Shown: in pieces, positions 44,836 through 55,867 of the stretch
Position numbering within the stretch: the stretch's first letter is position 1
Layout of the letters: every line of letters begins with the position of its first letter
NCBI GenBank assembly: GCA_949128115.1
Contig: OX421966.1
Location: forward strand, 34,055,042-34,119,041
Origin: Anaspis maculata
Lineage: Eukaryota > Arthropoda > Insecta > Coleoptera > Scraptiidae
Direction: 5' to 3'
DNA: 64,000 nt
Notes under the pieces: model-generated
Told to the model about the DNA's origin: nothing
Database searches by the model: none
The model's input: the letters and a program-made list of their open reading frames with translations, nothing else
Position numbers and translations under genes: made by a program

Positions 44836-46080
44836 GCCAATGATCAGGCATTGAAACAACATCTAGTTATTGCGCCCATCGTGACCTGTGCGGATTCACC
44901 ATACCGTTCACTATACAAACCGATGCCAGCGATAACGATCTCGATGTGGTCCTCCCCAAAATGCTCATGACGGAAGACATATTGTCATCAATTAGCTACA
45001 TTTCCCGGTACTCAACAAAAACGAGCGAATCTCTAGTGCTACCGAAAAGGAGCGCTTGACGGTGGTCTAGAAATAAAGAAGTTGAGGCCCTCCTTACGTT
45101 GGAGGAACTCACTTCTCGGTGATAACAGTGGATGGTCCTCGTGAGGATCCTCCATCCATCGTAAAGGCAGGGAGAACGTCGTGCCGGATGCCCTGAGCCG
45201 TGCCGTTTCGAAGATGATGGCCGTATGGCCATCGATTTATCCGTGGTAAAAGATCCGTGGTACTCGACCATGAAAACCCGGATATCGACCGACCCGTTGA
45301 GCTTTTTTCTCTGGCGTGTGGAGAGCTACTGGACAGTCATAATAAACTGCAAAAACCTCCTATCATGGCGGTCTATCGAGTACGTACCACCAAGTGGCCC
45401 AGACTTATTACTGCTGGCCAGCAATTCCCAACGACATTCGTCGTTTCGTCCGGAAGTGTGTTGTGTGTTTGGGCCTGAAATCAGATCAGAAGGCATCAGC
45501 TGTACTCATGTGTGAGAGAGTGGATGTTTCGGCACCGTGGGAGCTTATCTACATTACTCTCGTCGGTCCGTTATCGAAGTCACATAGAGGGAACCTTCAT
45601 ATCCTCTGGATTTTGGATCACTTCTCCTAAAATTTGTGTTAACCTTTCGCTGCGCAGACCGCCAAGTAAAACCGTCATTCAATTCCTCCAAAATCACATA
45701 TTCCTCCTTTTTGAGTGCCAAAAACGTTAATTTGCAAAAATAGGAAACACGTTGTGGCTCCGGAGCTCACCCGATTTGCTGAGAGCTACGGGTCTCAGCT
45801 GGATGCTCATAAGCAGAGTAAGAATCAGTATACGATCTACGACAAAGAGCGGACCAGTTTTCGACTGGAGATGGAGTGTTGTATAGAAGGTTCTTGCAGT
45901 CGAATGCTGGCAACTGTTTCCCAGCCAAACTGGCCCAAAAATCTGTTGGACCCTGCAAAGTTGCCGAAAAGATTTCACCGTGGACTTATGAGCTGGAAAG
46001 CAAAAATGGTCGTAGGACATCAGGGTGTTACCATGCTACAGATCTCAAGCCTGACACCTCATCCGATTTTCCGAATTGAT
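44836..46080 (+). pseudogene. pol: Ty3/gypsy pol relic: RNase H, integrase, C-terminal domain
   Basis: Reading across several frames gives pol in order. There is a DQALKQHLV segment and TIPFTIQTDAS, where the RNase H catalytic Asp sits in QTDAS (about 44839-44960). NVVPDALSRAV is the end of RNase H (about 45180). A linker DPWYSTMKTRI (about 45250) is followed by the integrase zinc-binding end DIRRFVRKCVVCLGLKS (about 45430). The core start APWELIYITLVGPL follows (about 45535). GPCKVAEKISPWTYELES and GCYHATDLKP belong to the integrase C-terminal domain (about 45950-46060). The first DDE aspartate position reads Thr (ITLVGPL for the usual I/V-D-LVGPL). At least four frame breaks and stops make it dead. 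No LTRs were found around it. It converges on the next relic. Confidence 0.85.
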
Positions 46081-46434
46081 CAACTGATTGGTTTTTTCTC
46101 TTTTCCATAGTTTCTTTCTCTTTCTTCGTCAAGTTTTTGTAGAAGTTTCCAGGAAACTTTCTGGGCGGTAAGAGACAGTTTGTTACACGAAAATCTCTCT
46201 TGTCATATGTCTTGATTCCATACATTTTCCCCCTTTATTTGATAAAATTCACAAGTCATACAATTTTCTTTTTGAGTACATCAACGTCTCTCCAGAAAGT
46301 AAATAAATATCAACTGTCACTCTATGACATCACCCACATGACTCGAAAAGTTCAAGAAATGAGGTGTATAGCTCGTGACGTTACTCTTCGATGTACGAAT
46401 CGCGCAAGTGACTGATTGTAAGTACTCCTCCCAC

Positions 46435-48135
46435 CTTCATTGATCTACTTCCAAATAACAAGACAACATGGTCTTCAGCACGCGGTTGGCCCGCTCAACC
46501 GGGTTGGATTGGGGATGATATTTAGGGTTGAACTGGATTTCAATTTCGTACTTTCTACTTTTCAGCCAAACGGACGAATTAGCGGCTCTGGAACTGGGCT
46601 CCGTTGTCACACAATATCGTTCGTGGTGCTCTGAAAAGTAAGATGACCTAGTCCCCTAAGTATTTCCTCACAGGAGCCGCCACAGCTCTTCGAAGAGAAA
46701 AAGTCAGGACAAACTTCGAAAGAAAGTCGGAAACAACCAGAATGTAACAGAGCCCTGTTCTGGACTTGTGTAGCGGTACCACAAGATCCACACTCATGGT
46801 TTCCCACGATTTACTGGATGGCGCGTGTGACATGACACCAGCAGGTTTCCGCTTTTCAGGCTTCCGAAACTGGCAAACATGACACCTGGAAACGTGATGG
46901 GCAATGTCATCTCTCATTTTTGGCCATATTTCTCTGAAACTTCAAGTAGAGTCTTCGAAACATCCGCGTGGCCAGACGTAGGATTATCATGATGCTTCCT
47001 CATGATTTTCAAGCGATCCTTTTTAGGCACCTAACTCTAACTTCTTCTAACTCTCGTACCCTTCTCTCAGTTTTTGATGAAGGAGTAGTTTGTGCTTGTA
47101 GAGGATTTAATCTTTGACACGAAATGGTGAATAGTTATTTGGGTCAGCCTCGACCTTTCGCGACACACCCTGATAGCACCTATCCATCGATTCCAACCTG
47201 GATCACAGCATCCACTCTTGGCACAGAACGGGACAGTAGATCAGGCACAACGTGATCCTTGCCTTTTCGATTTTCAATTGTGAAATTGTAGGGTTGCAGA
47301 CGCTCACCCAGTCAAACGTTCTTGGGAATCTTTCATATTGTGAAACTATAAGAGGATATGGTGATCCGTAACGACTTCAAATCTGGATATTTCTAGATAA
47401 TGACGCAGTCCACGCTCTAGATCACCGCTAGATATTCTTATTCAGTCGTGGAGTAGTTTCTCCCTTGTCTGGTCAGTGAGCGTGAAAGGAAACAGGTGAC
47501 ATGTTGTTCTTCGTCATATTTTTTGAAAAAGCCCGCGCCAATCCCGAACCCAGAATCGGCAGTCTGAAGAATGAAAGCTTGAAAGAATGACAACTCAACA
47601 GTGGTGCTGAAGCCAGAACCAGAAATTGTCCAAGAAGATTCGGCGTAGTCTGTGGTCCACTTGAAGGGCATTCCTGTTCTCGTCAAACGCGTCAGCGGGG
47701 CCACGACACTGGAGAATTCCTAAGCAAATCGGCGGTATCAATGGCTTGAAACTTATCCGGGTCAGACCTCAATCCTTGACCATCGATGATATATACCAAG
47801 AACTTCAGTTGCGGTTGCCAAACTGACATTTTTCCAGGCTGACGGTCAATCCAGAACCACGAAGGCGGTTCAAATCGGTTATCAAAGTGGACAGATGATC
47901 TAAATTTGAGGATATAGCGATGGTATCGTTCAAACCATCACGTACGGTTGGATTTCTGGACCCAGAATAGTGTCGATGATTCGTTGCTTTGTAGCGGGAG
48001 TTTTCGTCAAGCCGAAAGGCATTTTCGTAAACTGGAACAGTCCACGACCGGGCACTATGAAACTAGACAACTCGCGAGACGCAAAAGATAAAAGCACTTG
48101 CCAATAGGCACTCTTTATATCCAGCGTACTCAAAA
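46435..48135 (-). pseudogene. pol: Ty3/gypsy pol relic: RT, RNase H, integrase
   Basis: On the minus strand, STLDIKSAYWQV and PGRGLFQFTKMPFGLT are reverse transcriptase (48133-47930). The catalytic YxDD box is destroyed by a small deletion and a stop at about 47930. The thumb-like LEKCQFG and FLVYII segments follow. RNase H is at 47704-47438 (FILQTADSGFGIGAG, CFLSRSLTRQGRNYSTTE). Integrase follows with the zinc-binding CHVCQFRKPEKRKP, core SWETMSVDLVVPLHKS (first Asp kept), CDNGAQF (second Asp kept) and HPQSNPVERAN (Glu kept), ending near 46440. Stops and frameshifts occur throughout. No flanking LTRs were recognised. This is a different, more complete copy than the plus-strand relic. Confidence 0.88.
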
Positions 48136-48149
48136 ACTTTGCATTATAT

Positions 48150-48262
48150 CCCGTTCACTTTTTATTTTCAGTAGAATGACTTTTTGTAGCAAAAATAAAG
48201 TGACAAGCTGGAGCACTGGGAGGATACGGTTGATGGCCGGTACTAGTTTCGCTCCAAACTCA
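48150..48262. repeat. Half copy of the 26-kb MITE
   Basis: CCGTTCACTTTTTATTTTC, AGTAGAATGACTTTTTG and AAAGTGACAAGCTGG, followed by GGTACTAGTTTCGCT, match the left end and core of 26039-26252. The opposite inverted end is missing. It abuts the 5' side of the minus-strand pol relic. Confidence 0.7.
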
Positions 48263-49348
48263 GGTGCTAACAGGTCACGATTGCTTCCAGTGCTATCACT
48301 CCTATTCTACATAAAAGGACTCAAGTTATCTCAATACGTACAAGGAAGCTCTCACAATGAATCATCACAGCTCGCAGAACTAAAGCTGCACATCTCTGGC
48401 ACTGCGTTCCTGAATGCGGTCCTGCACCATCACATATCGTACTTGGAACATTTTTACATGACTGAAGCGTTCGTTTTTTCCTACCGACCGTATCTACCTA
48501 TACACAAGAAAGCAATAATGTCTTAACCGCAAATCTCCTGACATTCTGCTACTGGTCATGCATCGGCGTCCGTTAAGCTCGAATATTTCGCCGACAATGT
48601 GTATAACATCGATGTGGCCAGTACGTGATCTATTCATCGACATCCGTTCACAACGCCGCGTTTTTGTCACTGATGGCATGGACTGCGAGATCTGAAGTGC
48701 CAGGGCATTATTAAAACGCCTTGCTCTGTCCGCGGGATACGGGCAGCAGAACCGAAGTGGAATGCATTCGTTCGGGGCTTTCCTTCTTTATATTTTTATC
48801 AAGCGGGTACTATGTATAAAGTCCGTTTTTCTGACATCCGCATTTTTAATGTCAGATATTTCAAGATTGTCTAGAATTCCTCCTTGTAATGGGATATCTA
48901 CGAGTTCTACTTGAGCCTGATGTCCTCTTTTTTGATTCACTATCGTAATCCACTGAAATTTTTCCTGAGAATTCTCGTGGAAGCTCTAAAAAATTAGAAA
49001 CTGACACTGACAGCACGGATGTTAGGAACACGGACTATATGGATGTGAATGTATCACAGTTCATAGTGTTCATACTGATAGTTTCTAAAACCGTTGTCGA
49101 ATCACTTGTCATTTCAACAAGTTTGGCAGTTTCGTTAAACAAACTTCAATAGACCTATTTCTTATGGGGAACAGAGACGTGCAGACAAGGATGAATAATT
49201 TTAAGCCACACCCCTGGCCAATTAAACGCCTTTGATTATTAGGCGCGAAATTTGAGGAAGGCGATACTGTCACAATAAATTAGAATTGTCACTGTCACTA
49301 TGACTGTAACATGTGTCGTGTCGCTACACTGATCGAACAATTCGAAAA
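48263..49348. other. No gene recognised
   Basis: About 1.1 kb without a supported gene. Confidence 0.5.
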
Positions 49349-49735
49349 ATGCGCATATGTTGTGTGAAAAGTTGTCCGCACAAAGTCCAAGACAGCATTT
49401 CCCCCAAATGTTGCATTCCACGGTTTTCCTGCCGACGAAAATAAGCGAAATGAATGGATGGCCGCCACTGGAAGACACGATGCCGGCATCAGGAAGAATT
49501 TGAAGGCTAACGAAACAGCTTCAGCTGTTTTGCAAGTTGTACTTGCAAGGCCAAAAAGGGGGCGTCCAAATCACCGTTCAAAGTGCTGGGAATGCTACCC
49601 CACCTTCCTATTTGGCGATTACCGAGGCGATTACTGTAACTTCACATCACAACAAAACCTCAATATTTTAGTTCAATCTTAGGTGTCTCACGCCGGGGCA
49701 CTTCAGAGCGGAAGATTTCTATTCATCAGTGATTG
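49349..49735 (+). pseudogene. THAP-type zinc-finger fragment, frameshifted
   Basis: ATG at 49349 gives MRICCVKSCPHK, the Cys-x2-4-Cys start of a THAP domain. After about 49400 the match moves to another frame: NVAFHGFPADENKRNEWMAA. This contains the F-x2-FP and invariant Trp of THAP. The frame continues AGIRKNLK and then loses similarity. After AG at about 49680, HFRAEDFYSS (about 49697-49725) matches the closing HF-x2-EDF of the domain. The gap of about 150 bases could be an intron or an insertion. The frame change before it indicates decay or a sequence error. THAP domains are DNA-binding and occur in P-element-type transposases as well as host proteins. Which this is cannot be told, because no catalytic domain follows. 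Confidence 0.5.
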
Positions 49736-51556
49736 ATTGGTACAAAGAAGACACTGAAAACAAATGCTGTTCCGAACATTTTCTTGAGGAGCTTGTTCAT
49801 TTTTTGGCTCCTGTAGCACTTCACTTCTACCTTCAGGTTATTCACAAGTACGTCTTCAAAATATCCTTCCGCACTATACTTCAACCCCTTATCACGCTGG
49901 TTCCCCGTGATTTGATGCTTACACTTATAAACAAGTGAAGGGTTGTCGAGTCTGTAGGTTTGCATCGTGGCAAGACTTTTGCTCCGCATTTTGGTTCTGC
50001 TCTACTGACAACTGATGACAAATTGTAACATAACCTTGTCAGGGGTAATTGAGAAGTAGAAAGTCACTGACACTGACAGAGTTGCTATGGGAGAATGTGA
50101 GGCAAATCCCGCCAATGAGCGGAGATAGGAGGCAAAATGGGCGTGAAAAAGAAATAGGTCAATTTCTCTGATTAGGGTTTGGTAGATGGTTCAAAAATGA
50201 GCTCTAAGGAGAGGCTCAAGTGCTGCATCCGGGGTTAGAGTGATACATTTAGAAACCCAGAATTTGTAAGAAATAGCAGAGAGCTAAGAGGGCGAAACTT
50301 GGCTATGTCCCAAGATCACATTCAAATAGCTCTGAAATTGTGCATAATTTAAATACATTTGAATCTGACCGAAGTGGTCGACCTAATCCTGGTCCCTTTG
50401 TTATTGCCGAACGCTTGCAATTTCATTGATTCATAATAGCAACGAGACATTAATAATAATTAAAAGCTGACCTGAATGAAATCCGACTACAGCATGAGGA
50501 TCATAAAAGAAGCCGTCCACGTGCGACCATTTCAATTTCATCGAGTTTAGTTAACACCAACAAGAGATAAAGTATAATAATCAAGCGATTACATCAAAGC
50601 CAAATAAACAATCCGACTCTCGCACCTTCTATTGTATTGTGTTCCTGGTTAGAAACGACCAGGTAAAGCGAGCATCCACGCGCAAATCTTAACAGGTTGC
50701 ATTCACCTAATCCCCCAACTAAAGCTCCGTTCTGATCTCTGGCACGAACATAACATAAAGAAAATATTGGAGCGATTCTAACTGTTACCCATCACCAAAG
50801 TATCACTCATGCTCGTGCACTTCCATTGACTACGAGATGCATAGTGAATTGGCTGAAAATTCAAACGGACTGGCTTTATGTTTATTAAAACTGCGATGCA
50901 AAAAATTGTAAGTACATCGTCATACTCGGCCGAAAGTATATTATCCTAGTAGGAAGAAAAGAAAGTGTTGGCGTGGACGTAATCCATTCGGAATGGTGGT
51001 CGCGCGACTTGTCAATGCATTCTTTTTTCTATTGGTCGATTCGTGTTTCTCATGTGAATTAGAGGTCTTTTACTCGCAGCAGAATGATTTGCAAATTGCA
51101 GTTAGACAGCCAAGAGGAACGGCCAGGTACACTAGCGAGTTCCGCTCAATGATTCATGTCCGATTGACTGTGCGGCCGATTTCACCTGTAACACGGTAAA
51201 AACACACACTGACGGAGGAGAAGGATAGCAGGACCGCCCGGCCGCCTCGCTTGACTCCAGGGCCGGATCTAATCGAATCGAATGCATGTTTAATGCGCGG
51301 CCGGCGGTTTTTCGGGTCTTCCCAGAATATTCAGTGGCACAAAACTGAATGAGATTCGAGCGGGGCCCCTTTTTGTTTCTCCGCACGTCCCCGTTTCATC
51401 TTCACACATTATGTGCTACGCCTTGACCGTGAGCTGCGACAAATTAGGTGCTTGATGCCGCATTCACATGCCTGTAACACCTGCTTCAGCCGATTCCTGG
51501 GTATTTTCTCTCTGGTGGAATCTTCACACAACGACCACAATTATTTTTTCAAGTAC
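49736..51556. other. No gene recognised
   Basis: About 1.8 kb. A minus frame at 49726-49989 (87 codons) and a plus frame at 50993-51199 lack recognisable domains. CCAGGGCCGGATCTAA at about 51260 resembles the end of the hAT-like element at 18375 but has no partner. Confidence 0.45.
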
Positions 51557-51560
51557 CTAC
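51557..51560. repeat. Target-site duplication CTAC (left)
   Basis: CTAC directly precedes the LTR and is repeated directly after the other LTR at 62493-62496. A 4-bp duplication fits Ty3/gypsy integrases. Confidence 0.85.
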
Positions 51561-54500
51561 TGTAACGTTACAACCCCTTTCTCCTAACCCGTCAGTTGAC
51601 ATTCCGGCGTGATCGTCTAACAAAAGTGTAAACCATACTTAACTGCTGTCTGGCCTCTTACAGTAGATTCACAAACACTGAGGTGGACTCCGCTAATAGA
51701 GCCACCCCTTTTCTTTCACTAACCCTTTCACTGGCTCTGTCAAAGAAAGTGACAGTACGAGAAGCTCCGCTGATAGAGTCCCATTCCACTTTTCCCTACG
51801 TTGTCAAATTAATTCATAACCGCTTGTTCTTTCATTGATAAGTGACACAAGAGAACAGGTACTAAACAGAGAGATATAACACGAAAGTCAACCACAATCC
51901 TGTTTATTACAACAAAGTCATAATAGAGAGAAGACAATTGATACACAGGTCCTTAATCCTACCCTAGTCAGTGGGAGATTTCTTTAAATATCCTATTTTA
52001 AATCAAATCACAGTTCTCTAATTAATTAGCGTAATCGGAGTCATACTGACCTCCTCGTGGAAAATGTAACCATGGCATTCGCCTATTGACCTGGTGGGGA
52101 AACCACGGAAAACCCACCAGGATGGTCTTGTGCTGTGATTTCAGGGACTTGCTACAGTTGGTACAGCTCTGCCTACCCGCAGATTGAATCCCTATTGCAA
52201 ACGACCTAACTTATTGAAATAACACGGAGGACGTTGCCATGATACCTGAAAGAAAACCCTATCCAAATTTAACAACAATTCAATTTTGAGCTGAACCAAA
52301 GGGGAAGAAACTCTACCTAAACCGCAACGCAAATTAAACACTTGACTGCTCGAAATACGGAACGTAGCGACGTTTTACAAAACATGACGCCCAGAGTAAC
52401 AACAATAAACACTGAATTCCATGTCAGTAATCACACTAATGTTATCACACAATTCTGTCGCTTGACGCAGGCTTACAAATCACCTACGCCTTATCAACCA
52501 CCTGTCCTGGAAACCAATAATTTGCCGTGTTTTGACTTGACTTTGATAATCGTCAAATTTTGATTATAATTTTTCACTCGTTGGCTTTGTACGACAGCTT
52601 CGGCTTTGATCGTATGCCTTCAAACAATGAGATATGGGATATTTTCCCATCTCAATAACTTAATCATCTAACGGCATTATGACTGCCGGATTCACACTTC
52701 AAATACCATTTTAATGGCTCTCAAAAACAACAGTAAATGTCTCCTACACTACACCTAGCTAACGGCGCCGAAGGAAAGTGCAGGTATGGTTTTTCACCAC
52801 AACACGGCTCGAGTTCACCTGAAACCTCGATACTGCTAAGAGAATCACGGTGGCTTCCTTTGACTACTTTTATTTCGACGTGGCTGAAGTTGCCGGTGGC
52901 AGAAAATAACAATCCTTGGACAGAATTTTTCAACAGATATTTGGAGGGAAGTAATTACGACGCTCTCGCTATTGGTCTCTTCGGGCGTCGCGCCTCAGCT
53001 CAAGTCTTTGATGACCCAACGGATTCTCGCGACGCGCCCCCACGGAGTTATGTTGAACCCTTTTTGATCACAACCCTTCGTTTATCGAATCTCGCGCGAG
53101 ACTTTCGCATTTTGGCGGTGTTTATAGGTGATGTCTTTAAAGGTGGGCAATTTGCAGCCGCCCTTTTGGTGGACTTGAACTGTAAATTTTCTTTGCCATT
53201 GCGGTCGTCTGCTTGATCGAGAGAAAGAAAAAAAGGCTTGAAATTTCATTCGCATGATGAGGCTTGGAGATTCGCCTTGCCGATGGTGTCCGGCCGATTC
53301 TTTAGCCTGTGACGGAAGTAATTTTTGTTGTTGCAAGATGGAACAATAATGGCGCTCACCTAGTGGCCAATCAGGGTGCATTTAATTTATTTGATGAACT
53401 TTCACGTGCCCGGGGCAGTGAGCCGGCTGAGCCATTGGCGGGAAGGCAATACCAAATTTCTCGGCTGGTACCCTCGAATTACACTTAGCTACAATTTTCT
53501 GTGGACTTCTAATCCTTATTTAATTTTTCAGCAGCATTGGTTTCCACGGCCGGTAATTAATAATATTTTAAACCTCAATTAGTGCAGAAAACGAGACCAA
53601 CCTTTATTTGACGACCGGCGAAGTAGCAGCGATTTTCCTATTCCTTGGTCCCGATGCTCAGAATTTCGACTTGAAGCCTGCTGCCTGTTGTGCTGTCTCC
53701 AACACACACACAATATCACCTCTTTCTAATTGAATTTACACCAAACCCACCACGCGAATTAACCCTGATTTAATTTAGCAATCTGAACACACGAAATTTT
53801 CACTGAAACTCCTTTTTGACTTTTGTGGAAATTTCCGACCACCGAACTGACTTTAATCTGTTTAATTGACTTGGAATTTGAATTCTTTAAATGCAAACAA
53901 CGATCTGAAATCTGTTATTTAACTCAGTGAGTAAATTAGTAAGTTTTAGCTTCACGCTTGTACTTATCAAAAACTGCCTTGACAGAACAAAATCTTAAAT
54001 CCCCAGAGGACTTGGATTCACGTTTTTCAATGCAACTTGTCACGATGAGAGCTCAAGCAAAAAAGCCTCGAGAGCTCGCCCACATCCCCTGAGCTACCCT
54101 CCCATTTCCACTTCCGAAAGTCCTTCACCTCTACCAATGAGATTTAACCAACCCTAGTCTCGTCCAATCACAAATTTTCCACCCCCTGATATCGATCGCG
54201 TATTGGATTCTGTCGACCACGTTCGATCTTGCAAATATCGCCCTTCTGGCCGCACTCCTTATAGCATTCACCGTCAGATGGCGCCAGTCGTCTCATTTTC
54301 CACACCAATTTGGATAACTACAATCTTATCGATACCTCCACACTCCCATCTGACTGCTGACATATCAAGATATTTTAGCTTACGTTTATAACTTCCGGGC
54401 TTATGTCTAAACATAAAGAAATTACCCTAATAGTGTAATCCAACCTGGCCGGACTGGGCAGAATCGCTTGAATGAAACCCTTTCTTGTTTGGTGTCTACT

Positions 54501-55007
54501 TGACTCTCATTTCGCACCCTAATCTGTAAACTTACTCTTTCCACCATACAATCACATCTACGAGTTTTCAATTTGGAAACTGGTAATTAACCGCGTTTAA
54601 TTTTCTTGTAAGCGAAATTCTCGAGTCGGCAAGGTGCTGGCCACATGGCAACGGCCCTTTTCGGCCCTTTTATGCGGCCTTTCAGTATATCATAAACCAG
54701 CAGGCGTTTTATGCCGTCGCATCCGGGCGTTAGCTACACCGTTGCCCGAATTTTCGAAACTTAGATAAACATTTCTTTGTCCACAAGTTAGTTATTACTT
54801 CCCACGGCCAAAACGAAGCAATTTCTCTATTATTCAAGGACTCTGCCGGGTTTTCTATAGCTCCCCGTTTTTTAACAGCCTGGCTCACATAACTCGATTC
54901 AGCGTTGGGTTTCTTTCAAGCGACTCTCGGCCTTATCTCGCCAAATTGAATTCACATGTGCCCGGAAATTATAACTAACCTACTTAATTATATGAGCAAT
55001 TGCCACA
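51561..55007 (-). repeat. 3' LTR, 3447 bp
   Basis: In element orientation it begins TGTGGCAATTGC and ends with the perfect palindrome TGTAACGTTACA (51561-51572). It aligns base for base with 59046-62492 at a constant offset of 7485. The only difference I found is T at 52473 against C at 59958. AATAAA on the minus strand lies near 51900. A 159-codon plus-strand frame (52737-53216, repeated at 60222-60701) runs antisense to the element. A 99-codon sense frame lies at 53082-53381. Neither is recognisable. Confidence 0.95.
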
Positions 55008-55022
55008 TACACCCCCTGGCTT
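55008..55022 (-). other. Polypurine tract next to 3' LTR
   Basis: On the minus strand AGCCAGGGGGTGTA lies immediately upstream of the 3' LTR, where plus-strand DNA priming starts in LTR elements. The tract is short and interrupted by pyrimidines. Confidence 0.5.
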
Positions 55023-55117
55023 TGCTGCTACACAGCATGAGTACAGGAAAGTCATCTCGCGTCCCTTGATAGGTGCTGTAGGGATGTACTCGATTCTCAG
55101 CACACCAAGTGCTTCCT

Positions 55118-55520
55118 CACGGGGTGGCGATGACCCCCGGAGCTTCTCGGCGGTAGTAGAGTCTCAGGTTCGTCATGTTGTAGACGCCCTTGCGCTCTTG
55201 TGTGGACACGTCAGCAATGGCATACGTGTTGTCATGTGGTATCTCCAGAACGAGACGAGATCACCCATGCCCTTGGCATCGATGGGTGTCATTGGTCCCT
55301 GGGCATGACGATTTGGATGTTTCGTCTTCTGGCACAGGTCACAGGACCGTATGACCCGGCGGATAGGGCGTGACATGTCAGGCCAGTAGTACAGATGCTT
55401 CATAGCCTGGTGAACTTTGGTCGCCCCAAATGTCCCAGGAGCTGATGATGGTACCAAGTGAGCCGGTCGGTACCTCGCCCCGGTATAGCAAGGCGGGCTC
55501 GATCATCATTAGCAGCTCGG
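55118..55520 (-). pseudogene. pol: pol remnant: integrase zinc-binding domain and C-terminal tail
   Basis: On the minus strand, WYHHQLLGH and, after a frame change, FGATKVHQAMKHLYYW give the two His residues. SCDLCQKTKHPN gives the two Cys of the HHCC integrase zinc-binding domain. The frame 55457-55173 covers this and then goes DAKGMGDLV. There the integrase core should start, but the sequence jumps into EIPHDNTYAIADVSTQERKG, then VYNMTNLRLYYRR and a stop at about 55120. That is the typical end of a gypsy pol polyprotein. The three catalytic DDE residues are therefore missing. The segment is joined to gag by the minisatellite. Confidence 0.75.
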
Positions 55521-55595
55521 TAAACCAAAACATTACTATGCACAGAATATCAATTGCTCACTCGCTGGATTACTGGCTCGCAGGGAGCGTCCGGA

Positions 55596-55847
55596 GCTGG
55601 TCGCGGACGTCGCGGTGCTGGTCGCAGGCGTCGCGGTGCTGGTCGCGGACGTCACGGTGCTGGTCGCGGGCGTCGCAGTGCTGGTCGCGGGCGTCGCGGT
55701 GCTGGTCGCGGACGTCGCAGTGCGGGTCGCGGACGTCGCAGGGCGGGTCGCGGACGTCGCAGTGCTGGTCGCGGGCGTCGCGGTGCTGGTCGCGGACGTC
55801 GCGGTGCTGGTCGCGGGCGTCGCGGTGCTGGTCGCGGGCGTCGCGGT
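55596..55847 (-). repeat. 21-bp minisatellite, twelve copies
   Basis: GCTGGTCGCGGACGTCGCGGT and variants (A/G at position 12, G/A near the end) occur twelve times. The length is a multiple of three, so all frames stay open. In the frame overlapping the end of gag (56319-55570) it encodes seven-residue DQHRDAR/DQHRDVR units. It lies directly after the gag stop, at the presumed junction where pol was deleted. Confidence 0.95.
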
Positions 55848-55867
55848 GCTGGTTAGATGGGCGGAGA

